The notes beneath the pieces were generated by a model. The model ran no database searches, was not told the origin of the DNA, and saw nothing but the letters and a program-made list of their open reading frames with translations. The position numbers and the translations under genes are program-made. A stretch of DNA of 64,000 nt from Nitratidesulfovibrio termitidis HI1 (GTDB lineage Bacteria; Desulfobacterota; Desulfovibrionia; Desulfovibrionales; Desulfovibrionaceae), in the NCBI RefSeq assembly GCF_000504305.1, contig NZ_KI632512.1:3598404-3662403 (forward strand), read 5' to 3'. Of this stretch, positions 8,549 through 16,688 are shown one piece after another. Each line of letters begins with the position of its first letter. Position 1 is the stretch's first letter.

Positions 8549-8886
8549 GCGCCGTTGTCCTGATACCGGAAAGCGCGTTGCGCTATACAGGATGCTACCC
8601 CCGGAAATCATGACTCTATCCATTGGTGGCACCGTTCTTGTATTGCTATAGGGCGTAACGCCCCGGAGCGCGGGCGGCAGCGAGCGACGCAACGTTGCCG
8701 ATGCGGTGCAGCCATATGGTGGCGAGCGCCCGCATCACGGCATTGACGTGTCGCTCGTTCCGTGCGAGGCAACACTGCAAAGACGCACCGCAACCGCCTG
8801 GAACGCGGAGCGCGCACGCACCGGGGACCGGTTTCCGCCGCGCCGGGTCGCGGCTTGGGGCCGTAATTCTTGAATGGGAGAACACC
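8549..8886. other. Leader region of the S24 regulator gene
   Basis: No gene is visible. At 8625-8640 the sequence TGGCACC, 4 bases, TTGTA resembles a sigma-54 promoter but has GT instead of the invariant GC at -12, so it is doubtful. The rest contains small palindromes (CAACGTTG near 8690). Confidence 0.3.
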
Positions 8887-9582
8887 GTGTCCACCTTTGA
8901 AGAAGTTTTTGAACGCATCAAGCTGGCCACCAATACGCGTACGCAGGTGGAGCTTGCCGAGGTGCTCGACATCCGGCAGTCCAGCATTTCCGACGCCAAA
9001 CGCCGCAATTCGGTGCCCTCCGACTGGTACATGAAGCTGTTCGAGAAGTTCGGCCTGAACCCCGACTGGCTCAAGAAGGCTGCTGGCCCCATGTACCTGC
9101 GCACCGAGCAGGGCTATCAGCCCCTGGATGCCCCGGCAGCGGGCATGGTGCTGGAAGATCCGGCCCGCTACGGCGACCCGGATGCCAAGAGCAGCGTGGT
9201 GACCGTGCATTCCATGCATTGCGAAGTTACCGAACAGGGCGGTGGCCCGCTGAAGGCCATCGGCAAGCTGTCCGTGCCGCAGTCGTACTCCGGCCCCTCC
9301 GTGCAGGTGGTGCGCATGGATGCTTCGAGCATGGAACCGCTGGTGCGCAAGGGCGCGTATGTGGGGCTGGATACGGCGCAGAAGAATGTCGTGTCCGGTG
9401 AACTGTACGGCGTGTACGTTCCTTACGAGGGCGTGGCGCTGAAACGCATCTTCCTTGATGCGGAAAAGGCCCGCTTCGTGCTGCGTTCCGAAAACCCCGC
9501 CCACCCAGAACAATACCTGCCCGTGGACAAGCATGCGGAACGCATCGTGGGCCGCGTGGCCTGGGTGCTGCAACGCTTCTGA
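8887..9582 (+). CDS. CI-like HTH transcriptional regulator with S24/LexA-type C-terminal domain
   Basis: 231 residues starting at GTG 8887, with GGGAG 6-7 bases upstream. The N-terminal part (about 1-65) is a phage-CI-type helix-turn-helix (VFERIKLATNTRTQVELAEV, then QSSISDAKRRNSVPSDWY). The C-terminal part (about 130-230) is a S24 peptidase-like domain with the dyad Ser148 (in DASSMEPL) and Lys186 (in GVALKRIF), so self-cleavage chemistry may be intact; I do not see a clear Ala-Gly cleavage site. No other phage genes are nearby, so this is probably a domesticated stress or development regulator, as often in Desulfovibrio. A good terminator follows at 9642. Confidence 0.85.
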   Translation: MSTFEEVFERIKLATNTRTQVELAEVLDIRQSSISDAKRRNSVPSDWYMKLFEKFGLNPDWLKKAAGPMYLRTEQGYQPLDAPAAGMVLEDPARYGDPDAKSSVVTVHSMHCEVTEQGGGPLKAIGKLSVPQSYSGPSVQVVRMDASSMEPLVRKGAYVGLDTAQKNVVSGELYGVYVPYEGVALKRIFLDAEKARFVLRSENPAHPEQYLPVDKHAERIVGRVAWVLQRF

Positions 9583-9641
9583 TCGCCTTTTTCCGTGGCT
9601 GCGCGAGACGCGCGGACGCGAAAGATGACAAGGCCACTCCG

Positions 9642-9677
9642 AAAGGGCCGTGCCGTGAAAACGGCGCGGCCCCTTTT
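9642..9677 (+). terminator. Rho-independent terminator after the S24 regulator
   Basis: A long stem (AAAGGGCCGTGCCGT against ACGGCGCGGCCCCTTTT) closed by a GAAA loop and ending in a TTTT run. It ends the transcript of the regulator and separates it from the hybrid kinase. Confidence 0.85.
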
Positions 9678-9858
9678 CGTTCCGGAATGGGGGAAAACCG
9701 GTACGGGCAGGGTGCTGCGCACCCCGGATGCCTTGCGTTGAATGCGGAAACGCGTCATACCCTGACGCATATATGCCCGGCGCGCACGTTGCCGCCGTGC
9801 CGTCGCCCGGCCCTGCTCCGGTTCCATCGCAACCATTTCACCGTCGCGGACAGCGCCC

Positions 9859-11766
9859 ATGACGCAACAGCAGTCCCTTCCGGAATCGGCCCGCCCCTCG
9901 GTGGTCATCGTCGATGACGAGCAGATCGTGGCGTTGGACATCCGGCGCACCCTGGAACGCCTGGGGTATGCCGTGCCCGCCATGGCCGCCGACGGGGAAG
10001 AGGCCGTGCGCATGGCGGGAGAGCTGCGGCCCGACCTCGTGCTGATGGATATCCGCCTGCGCGGTCCCATGGACGGCATAGAGGCGGCTGGGCGCATCGC
10101 CGGGCAGTACGGTGTGCCCGTGGTGTTCCTGACGGCCTTTTCCGATGCGGCTACCCTGGAGCGGGCCAAGGCCTGCGGTCCGTTCGGCTTTCTGGTGAAG
10201 CCCTTCGAAGAGCGCGAACTGCATTCCACCATCGAGGTGGCCCTGCTGAAGCACCGCGCCGTGCGCGACCTGGACGAGGCCCGGCGCACCGCCGAGAACG
10301 CCAGCATCGCCAAAAGCGCCTTTCTGGCGGGCATGAGCCACGAGATACGCAATTCGCTCAACGGCATCCTGGGCATGACCGACCTTGCGCTGGAGGCGAC
10401 CGAGGACGAGGAACAGCGCGACCATCTGGTCACCGTGCTGGAATCGGCGGAGACGCTGCTGGCCCTGCTCAACGACGTGCTGGACTTCTCGCGGCTGGAG
10501 GCACGGCAGATCCGGCTTGTGGAACGTCCCTTCGAACCTGCGGCCGTGGTGCGCAAGGTGATGCGCTCGGTGCAGTCGGAGGCGGCGCGGCGCGGCCTGG
10601 CCCTGTCGTGGCGGGTTGCGCCGGAAATTCCCCCCGTGCTGGCGGGCGACCAGGTGCGGCTGACCCAGGTGCTGGCCAACCTGGTGGGCAACGCGGTGAA
10701 GTTCACCCATGCGGGCGTGGTTTCGGTGGAGGTCGCGCCGGTGCCCTCGCCGCCGAGCCTGTTCGAGTCGCTGTTTCCTCCTGGCGAGCCGGGCGGGGCC
10801 ACCCTGCTGTTCACCGTGCGCGATACCGGCATCGGCATCGCCGAGGACCGGCTGGATTCCATTTTCGAACTGTACGCCCAGGCTTCGGACGACACGGGCG
10901 CCATGTATGGCGGCTCGGGCCTTGGCCTGTCCATCTGCCGCCAGCTGGTGGGCATGATGGGCGGCAGCATCTGGGCGCGCAGCACGCCCGGTGTGGGCAG
11001 TTCGTTCCACTTCACGTGCCGCCTGCGCCCTGCGCCCGTCCCCCAGGCAGAGGCAGAGCCCCCGTTGCGGCGGCGGGCCTCGGATGCCTCTCCCGTGCCT
11101 GGGCAGCGCTCCCCGGCGGGGCGGGGATATGTGGCCACACCCGGCGCACTGGCCCGCCAGCTTGGCGCGGTTCCATCGGCGTCACCGCTTCAGCCGGCGC
11201 CGCCATCGGGCCCGCAGCCCGGTGAAACATCAGGGCAATATGAGCAATCTTGGCAAGTTGGGCAACTCGAGCAAGTTGGGCAACTCGAGCAAGTTGGGCC
11301 AGCCGGGCGGCCCGTGCCCCATCCCGTTTCGCACCATGCCGTGCCCCAGTCCGACGAACCGGCGGCCCGTTCGCTGCACGTGCTGGTGGCCGACGACAGC
11401 GAGGTGGCCCGCACCATCGCCGCGCGCCTGCTGCAACGGCGTGGGCATACCTGCGCAACGGCCCAGGACGGCGTGGAGGCCCTGACCCGGCTCGCGGCAG
11501 AGCGCTTCGACCTGGTGCTGCTGAACATGGAGATGCCGCGCATGAACGGGTTCGAAACCCTGCGCCGCATCCGCAATTCCATGCACCCCGGCGTCAGCCC
11601 GGCCTTGCCCGTGGTGGCCATGACGGCGCATGCCCTTGCGGGCGACCGTGACCGCATGCTGGCCGCGGGCATGGACGGCTATGTGGCCAAGCCCATCCAG
11701 CCCGCCGCCTTTCACGAGGAGATCGACCGGGTGGCGCGTCTGGCCGGACTGGTGCGGCACGGCTGA
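9859..11766 (+). CDS. Hybrid histidine kinase REC-HisKA-HATPase-REC with altered final receiver
   Basis: 635 residues, no membrane segment, so cytoplasmic. Receiver 1 (about 14-128) has VDDE, phospho-acceptor Asp64 (VLMDIRLRG) and Lys114. The kinase core has His161 (MSHEIRNSL), an N-box with NLVGNAVKF, and ATP-lid motifs DTGIGIAED and GSGLGLSICRQL. A linker (about 395-490) rich in Pro/Gly/Gln contains a VGQLEQ repeat encoded by an 18-bp DNA repeat. The C-terminal receiver has ADDSE and VAKPIQ, but the acceptor position is Asn556 (LVLLNMEMP, codon AAC) instead of Asp, so it probably cannot be phosphorylated the normal way. An N-terminal receiver in front of a kinase suggests it takes input from another kinase. 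Target unknown. Confidence 0.88.
   Translation: MTQQQSLPESARPSVVIVDDEQIVALDIRRTLERLGYAVPAMAADGEEAVRMAGELRPDLVLMDIRLRGPMDGIEAAGRIAGQYGVPVVFLTAFSDAATLERAKACGPFGFLVKPFEERELHSTIEVALLKHRAVRDLDEARRTAENASIAKSAFLAGMSHEIRNSLNGILGMTDLALEATEDEEQRDHLVTVLESAETLLALLNDVLDFSRLEARQIRLVERPFEPAAVVRKVMRSVQSEAARRGLALSWRVAPEIPPVLAGDQVRLTQVLANLVGNAVKFTHAGVVSVEVAPVPSPPSLFESLFPPGEPGGATLLFTVRDTGIGIAEDRLDSIFELYAQASDDTGAMYGGSGLGLSICRQLVGMMGGSIWARSTPGVGSSFHFTCRLRPAPVPQAEAEPPLRRRASDASPVPGQRSPAGRGYVATPGALARQLGAVPSASPLQPAPPSGPQPGETSGQYEQSWQVGQLEQVGQLEQVGPAGRPVPHPVSHHAVPQSDEPAARSLHVLVADDSEVARTIAARLLQRRGHTCATAQDGVEALTRLAAERFDLVLLNMEMPRMNGFETLRRIRNSMHPGVSPALPVVAMTAHALAGDRDRMLAAGMDGYVAKPIQPAAFHEEIDRVARLAGLVRHG
11242..11300. repeat. 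18-bp tandem repeat inside the hybrid kinase linker
   Basis: Two exact units GGGCAACTCGAGCAAGTT (11260-11277 and 11278-11295), preceded by a degenerate copy. It encodes VGQLEQ repeats and keeps the reading frame. Confidence 0.85.
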
Positions 11767-11934
11767 TCCGCCAACCCGCGGCGCCCTCCTCATCGTGCGC
11801 CCCGTCATCCCGGTCTGTTCCGGCCTTGCCGCGCTGTCCCCCGATCCGCGTGTCTCCTTTGTCCCGGCTCTTTTCCGGATGGGGGCCTGGCGTGGCATGC
11901 CGTGGCGCTGTGTCTGCCAGTCAGCCGGGCGCTG

Positions 11935-11950
11935 AGTGCGAAATCGCACT
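11935..11950. promoter_or_regulatory. Palindrome AGTGCGAAATCGCACT, candidate enhancer/operator site
   Basis: Perfect 7-bp arms, AGTGCGA and TCGCACT, around AA, 64-79 bp before the NtrB-like kinase start. A half-site TGTGCGAAA follows at 11983. The same sequence family recurs at 16188-16217 upstream of the sigma-54 promoter, which points to the neighbouring NtrC-like regulator as the binder (autoregulation). The binder is inferred. Confidence 0.6.
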
Positions 11951-12013
11951 ATTTTGCCTTCGAAAATCAGCTTTTGACGCTGTGTGCGAAAAGGAACACT
12001 ATGCGGCATCATC

Positions 12014-14374
12014 ATGCACGCATCGGACGACCACGCGGCACAGCCCGTCCCATCCGAGGGGGATGAAGCCTCTCGCACGCCGGACGCGTCCCGCCTTGCA
12101 TCCGCGCCCGCAGGAGACGGACTTTCCGGAGGGTTGACGGTTGCAGGCCGGGTGATGCGCCTGCCGCGCCGCCTGCCCTCGCCCGTGGCCGCGCTGCTGT
12201 CCCAGATTGCCGACGTTCCCGGCGCGCCGTATGCTGCTCCCAGGAATTCTCCCGACCCGTCCGGCCAGTCCGCCCCGTCCGGCCCGCCCGCCCAGTCCGC
12301 CTCGTCCGCGTCCACGAGCGGCTTCGGCTATGCGGCCTCGGTCATTCTGCCCCAGACCGGCTGGCCCGCGTCGGAATTCCTGCCGCGCCTGGTGGGCGAA
12401 CTGTCCTCCCCCGGCAACCTTTCCGTGCTCGAGCGCGAAATGCACCGCCAGGCGACAGGTGCGCCCACGCCGTATTCCCTGTCACTGCGTGGTGAAACCG
12501 GCACTCCGGTGGAACTGCTGGTCACCCCGCGCCCCTTGCGCGGTGTCGCGTCCGGAGCGTCTGGGGCATCCGGGGCATCTGGGGCGTCTGGGGGCTTCGG
12601 CGCGCCGGGAGATTCCGTGGCTGGCGGGACTGGCGTGGCTGGCGACCCCGCTGTCTCCGGCGGCGAAGGCCCGGTGCTCTGCGCCACCCTGACGGCAACC
12701 CCGCTGCCCAGCCAGTCCAGCGAGGGGCCAGCCCCGGCCTGGAGCGAGCGGACCCGGCTGCTCAACCTGCTGGACCGCCTGCCCGCCTACGTGGTGCTGC
12801 TGGGACCGGACTATTCCATCCGCTATGAAAACAGGGGCTTCCGCCAACTGTTCGGCCCTGGCGTGGGCCGCCCCTGCTACGAGGTGATCCGGGGCCAGAA
12901 CCAGCCCTGCGCGCTGTGCCCGCCCTTCGACGTGTTCGATTCGCGCACCCTGTGCGTGTGCGAGTGGGCCTGCCCGGAACGCCGCTCCGCCTTTCGCATC
13001 TATTCCTATCCCTTCGAGGACGTGGACGGATCGCCCCTGGTGCTCAAGCTGGGCATCGACATCACCTCCGGGGTGCGCGCGCAGGAGGCCTTGTCCATCA
13101 GCGAGGGGCGCTACCGCTCCATCACCGACAACCTCACCCTGGGCATTGCCGTGCTGGACAGGGCCCTGGGCATCACCGCATCCAACCCCCGCCTGCGCGA
13201 ATGGTTCGGCGATGCGGCCGCGCCCGGCGGACTGCTGTGCCGCATGCTGGCCGAGCACTGCGGCGAGGACAACACCCGCTGTCCCGGCTGCGCCTGCCTG
13301 GCCACCTTCCGCGACGGGCAGACCCACGAATGGCGGCTGGAAACCACGGCCCGCTCCGGCGGACGCCGCTCGTACCGCCTGACGTCGTGCCCCATCCTGG
13401 CGGGCGACGGCGGGGTGGATTCGGTCATCGTCATGCTGGAGGACGAAACCGACCGCCTGCGCGTGGAGGAGCGGTTGCAGCGCGCCCGCAAGCTGGAGGC
13501 CATGGGCACCTTGGCCACGGGCATCGCCCACGAGATCAATCAGCCCCTGTCGGCCCTGCAACTGTACGCGGGCAGCCTGGAGATGCTGGCCGAAAAGGAC
13601 CGGCCGCCGGACCGCGAAACCCTGTTGGCCCGGCTTTCGCTGATCCTTGGCGAGACGGCGCGCATCCGCGACATCATCGACCACATGCGGGCCCTGGTGG
13701 CCCACGGCGACACGGCTCTTTCACCCACCCAGGTCGGGGCGGCGGTGGACCGGGCCCTGGGGCTGGTGGGGGCGCAACTGCGCGCCCACCGGGTGACCGT
13801 GGAGCGCGTGCTGCCGCCGGACCTGCCCGCCGTGCGCGCCAACCCGGTGCAGTTGGAGCAGGTGGTGATCAATCTGGTGGTCAACGCCATGCATGCGCTG
13901 GATGCCCGTGAACCGGCGGACGGGCAGGACCGGCGCATTCGCATCGAAGCCGCGTACCGGCCCGTTCAGCGCGGCGGGGCCGAGCGCCCCGAACTGCCAG
14001 ACCGGCCAGATCGGGCAGACCGGGCAAACAGGCCGGAACTTTCGGACAGACCGGAGAGGCCGGACACGCCGGATGCGGGCGCCAGGCAGGGGGGAAGCCC
14101 GGCCGATGGCGAGGCCCCGGCAGGCCGCGTGCTGCTGACCGTGGCTGATAACGGACCGGGGTTGCAAGGGTTGGAAGACCGGGTGTTCGATCCCTTCTTC
14201 ACCACCAAGGACCCGCACAAGGGGTTGGGGCTTGGCCTCGCCATCGTGCACAGCTTCGTGGAGTCATGGGGCGGCGAGATTTCCGTGTCCGGCGGCGAGC
14301 CGCCCATGACCGGAGCCGCGTTCACCCTGGCCTTGCGCCAGGCCTCGCCGCCGTGGTCCGGCTCCGACAGGTAG
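12014..14374 (+). CDS. NtrB-type PAS sensor histidine kinase
   Basis: 786 residues from ATG 12014; no membrane segments. The N-terminal region (up to about 240) is partly low complexity, with Ser/Ala/Gly repeats, around one conserved-looking block (YAASVILPQTGWPASEF). Two PAS domains follow (about 250-365 and 370-485); both carry cysteines (CYEVIRGQNQPCALCP; RCPGCACL) that could bind metal or sense redox, as in other Desulfovibrio kinases. The kinase core has His506 (GIAHEINQPLSAL), an N-box NLVVNAMHAL, and FFTTKDPHKGLGLGLAI. A repeat-rich insert (about 650-700) lies within the ATPase domain. The start is uncertain: the good AAGGA site points to an ATG at 12001 in another frame; GTG 11984 is an alternative. 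The next gene is its probable response regulator. Its signal is unknown. Confidence 0.85.
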   Translation: MHASDDHAAQPVPSEGDEASRTPDASRLASAPAGDGLSGGLTVAGRVMRLPRRLPSPVAALLSQIADVPGAPYAAPRNSPDPSGQSAPSGPPAQSASSASTSGFGYAASVILPQTGWPASEFLPRLVGELSSPGNLSVLEREMHRQATGAPTPYSLSLRGETGTPVELLVTPRPLRGVASGASGASGASGASGGFGAPGDSVAGGTGVAGDPAVSGGEGPVLCATLTATPLPSQSSEGPAPAWSERTRLLNLLDRLPAYVVLLGPDYSIRYENRGFRQLFGPGVGRPCYEVIRGQNQPCALCPPFDVFDSRTLCVCEWACPERRSAFRIYSYPFEDVDGSPLVLKLGIDITSGVRAQEALSISEGRYRSITDNLTLGIAVLDRALGITASNPRLREWFGDAAAPGGLLCRMLAEHCGEDNTRCPGCACLATFRDGQTHEWRLETTARSGGRRSYRLTSCPILAGDGGVDSVIVMLEDETDRLRVEERLQRARKLEAMGTLATGIAHEINQPLSALQLYAGSLEMLAEKDRPPDRETLLARLSLILGETARIRDIIDHMRALVAHGDTALSPTQVGAAVDRALGLVGAQLRAHRVTVERVLPPDLPAVRANPVQLEQVVINLVVNAMHALDAREPADGQDRRIRIEAAYRPVQRGGAERPELPDRPDRADRANRPELSDRPERPDTPDAGARQGGSPADGEAPAGRVLLTVADNGPGLQGLEDRVFDPFFTTKDPHKGLGLGLAIVHSFVESWGGEISVSGGEPPMTGAAFTLALRQASPPWSGSDR

Positions 14375-14520
14375 GCGCTCGTCCCCTGTGTGGGGGAGAG
14401 GGCGCGACGCGCTCCCGAGGAACGCCGGGCAGACCGGCCGGAATGCCCGACGGAATGCGACAGACTGCGGACTGACCGACAGCGAGGTGGGGGGATGGCG
14501 CGATGCCCCACGCCACAGCC

Positions 14521-14598
14521 AGATGCAGCCAGATGCAGCCAGATGCGGCCAGATGCGGCCAGATGCAGCCAGATGCGGCCAGATGCGGCCAGATGCAG
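14521..14598. repeat. 10-bp minisatellite (AGATGCRGCC), 7.8 copies
   Basis: Seven full units and a partial eighth of AGATGCAGCC or AGATGCGGCC lie between the sensor kinase stop and the start of its regulator gene. The units are almost exact, so copy number may vary between strains. Period 10 does not preserve reading frame. It lies in the leader of the regulator gene and could affect spacing or mRNA structure there. Confidence 0.95.
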
Positions 14599-14646
14599 AA
14601 GACGTTGTCACCCCGACGTCCATCACGATGCCTAAAGGATATCCAC

Positions 14647-16108
14647 ATGCGCATACTCATCGTCGACGACAATCTGCCCAGCCTCCAGAGTCTCAGCCTG
14701 GTCCTGCACGATCTGGGGTACGAACCGACCCCCTTCGAAGACCCCGTGGCCGCGCTGGCAGAGGCCCGTACCACCTGGTTTCCGCTGATCATCACCGATA
14801 TCCGCATGCCCGGCATGGACGGCCTGACGCTGCTCTCGCACCTGAAGGAAGACCCCTCCACCGCAGAGGCCGACGTGGTGCTGATCACCGGCCACGGCGA
14901 CATGGAAACCGCTGTCGAGGCGTTGCGGCGCGGGGCCTACGACTACCTGAACAAGCCCATCAACGCCCGAGAGCTGGCGGCGGTGGTGGAGCGTTGCGCC
15001 GAGCATCAGGCGCTGCTCATGGAAAACCGGGAATTGCGCGAGCACCTGGACGAGGCCGTGGAGGAACGGGCCGACACCCTGCGCCGCGAACTGGAATCGG
15101 CCCGCACCCGGCTGCGCCAGGTGACCGGCATCGGCGAGGTGGTGGCGGCATCGCCCGCCATGTCCGGGCTGCTGGACGAGACGCGGGTGTTCCATGCCGA
15201 ACCGTCCGTGCCCGTGCTTATCGAGGGCGAAACGGGCACCGGCAAGGAAGTGGTGGCCCGGCTCATCCACTACGGCGAATCGGGCAACGACACCCCGTTC
15301 ATCGCCCTGAACTGCGCGGCCATCCCGCATGAGCTGTTCGAGGCGGAGCTGTTCGGCCACGAGCCGGGGGCCTACACCGGCAGCCGCGCCGGGGGCTCCC
15401 CCGGCAAGCTGGAACTGGCAGGGGGGGGGCACCCTGTTTCTGGACGAAGTGGCGGAAATGCCCCTTTCCCTGCAGCCCAAGCTGCTGCGGGTGCTGGAAG
15501 AGCGCTGCTTCTACCGGCTGGGCGGGGTGAAACGCCGTGAATTCAAGGCCCGGGTGGTCTGCGCGGGCAACCGCGACCTTTCGGCCATGGTGGAGAACGG
15601 GCAGTTCCGGCGCGACCTGTACCACCGGTTGCGGGTGGGGCACCTGCGCATTCCCCCGCTGCGCGAACGGCCGGAGGACATTCCCGTGCTGGCCGGGCTG
15701 TTCCTGCAACGCGAGGCGGTGCGCAAGAAGAAACGCTTCACCGCGCTTTCGCCCGACGCCCTGCGCCTGCTGGGCCGCCACCCGTGGACGGGCAACGTGC
15801 GCGAACTGGAAAATGCCGTGGAACGCGCCGTGCTGCTGCACGACGGCCCCGCCCTCACCGCCCGGCACCTGAGCTTTCTGGACGAACACGGGGTGGCCGA
15901 CATGCCAGCGCCCGTCACCACCGGACAGCCCGGCTCGTGGCAGCTGGACCCGGACAACCTGACGCTGCCCGACGCCCCCTTCGACGTGGAGGCGCTGGTG
16001 GACGGCCTGGTGCGCAAGGCCGTGGAACGGTTTGGCGGCAACAAGAGCCGTGCGGCGGCGCATTTGGGCATTTCGCGGTTTGCCCTGCACCGGCGGCTGG
16101 CCAAGTAG
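14647..16108 (+). pseudogene. NtrC-family sigma-54 response regulator, split by a +1 frameshift in a G9 tract
   Basis: Intact except for one base: receiver (Asp51 in [11 protein letters not shown], Lys in YLNKPI), then a coiled linker, then the AAA+ domain with Walker [10 protein letters not shown], sigma-54 contact loop GAYTGS, and after the shift [14 protein letters not shown] (Walker B), sensor-like [28 protein letters not shown], and a Fis-type HTH at the end (GGNKSRAAAHLGISRFAL). The G run at 15421-15429 has nine Gs where eight keep the frame. Read as given, translation ends at 15540 without Walker B or DNA-binding domain. This may be a sequencing error, a mutation, or phase variation by slippage. 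An AGGA site precedes the ATG. It is the natural partner of the upstream NtrB-like kinase and the likely activator of the sigma-54 promoter at 16323. Confidence 0.85.
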
Positions 16109-16187
16109 CCGCACCCGTCCTGTGCAAATACGGGATTACCCTACCTTTGTGATGGGTACAGCATGATAATGTGCGGGAACGCCCTAC

Positions 16188-16217
16188 CGTGCGAAATTGC
16201 ACGTTCGATTTCGCACA
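16188..16217. promoter_or_regulatory. Upstream activator site pair (GTGCGAAAT palindromes)
   Basis: CGTGC GAAATT GCACG (16188-16203), followed by an inverted copy of TGTGCGAAATCG (16206-16217). These match the palindrome at 11935-11950 before the sensor kinase gene. They lie about 105-135 bp upstream of the sigma-54 promoter, the usual place for an NtrC-type enhancer. Confidence 0.65.
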
Positions 16218-16322
16218 GCGGGATGCTCGATCAAAGCTCGCGCTTCGGGGGAACGGGTTTGTGATTCTGGTATCAACTTGTTTTTGAAGGAAAATAATTC
16301 CGGCTAGTGGCTGCTCACATTG

Positions 16323-16338
16323 TGGCACGCGGCTTGCT
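16323..16338 (+). promoter_or_regulatory. Consensus sigma-54 promoter
   Basis: TGGCACG, 4 bases, TTGCT: a full match to the -24/-12 consensus with correct spacing, so transcription should start near 16348-16349. It lies 215 bp after an NtrC-type activator gene, with candidate enhancer sites upstream. The start coincides with the base of the first hairpin of the RNA described next. Confidence 0.9.
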
Positions 16339-16347
16339 AACGGAAAG

Positions 16348-16543
16348 AAGACTGCGGGACACAAGCCATATCGGCGGTCCCCCCCCGACCCCCGTAGTCG
16401 AACACAGGCTCTGATGTGCCGGACCACTGGCGGATATCCCCCCCCCATCCGCCCAAGGTCCGGGGTGTTACTTCAGATCCCCCCTTTCGGAAGCCTTCTG
16501 TACGGACACCCCCCCCGTCCCGCAGAAGGCTTTCGACTTTTTT
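16348..16543 (+). ncRNA. Candidate sigma-54-dependent small RNA with three C-run hairpin loops
   Basis: About 195 nt, bounded by the sigma-54 promoter and a strong terminator, with no convincing reading frame. Hairpin 1: 16351-16358 pairs with 16391-16398 (one G-U), with an inner GGTC/GACC stem and a loop of seven Cs. Hairpin 2: CCGGACC (16419-16425) with GGTCCGG (16457-16463), inner GGCGGAT/ATCCGCC, loop AT plus nine Cs. Hairpin 3 is the terminator, with eight Cs in its loop. A further C6 lies single-stranded near 16479-16484. C-rich loops fit an RNA that pairs with Shine-Dalgarno or G-run sequences in mRNAs; this is inference by analogy with anti-SD-loop RNAs in other bacteria and RepG of Helicobacter. 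I know of no named family matching it. Confidence 0.7.
16487..16543 (+). terminator. Terminator of the candidate small RNA
   Basis: A 14-bp stem (16487-16500 with 16523-16536, one G-U pair) encloses a loop with an 8-C run and is followed by C and six Ts (16538-16543). Confidence 0.9.
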
Positions 16544-16688
16544 GCGCCGGTGGAGGGGAGAAATGGGGGATGGCGTTTCTTTCGCGCGGTACCTGCCGCC
16601 TTCCCCGTCATCATCCGTGCCTCCCTCTGTTCCCCTTTCCCTGGTGGCGCTTGCATCGCGTTCCCGGTGGATGTAGCATCCGGCCCGA

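Noticed and set aside
8625-8640. Second sigma-54 promoter before the S24 regulator
   Set aside because: The -12 element has GT instead of the invariant GC, and no enhancer palindrome of the 16.2 kb type is near.
8887-9582. Prophage remnant suggested by the CI-like repressor
   Set aside because: No integrase, structural or lysis genes lie nearby. Such HTH/S24 regulators are common outside phages in Desulfovibrio.
14521-14598. CRISPR-like array
   Set aside because: Units are 10 bp and directly adjacent without spacers; this is a minisatellite. No cas genes are present.
15421-15429. Programmed ribosomal frameshift in the G9 run
   Set aside because: Sigma-54 activators do not normally use recoding, and a simple one-base length difference explains it; kept as a phase-variation or error question instead.
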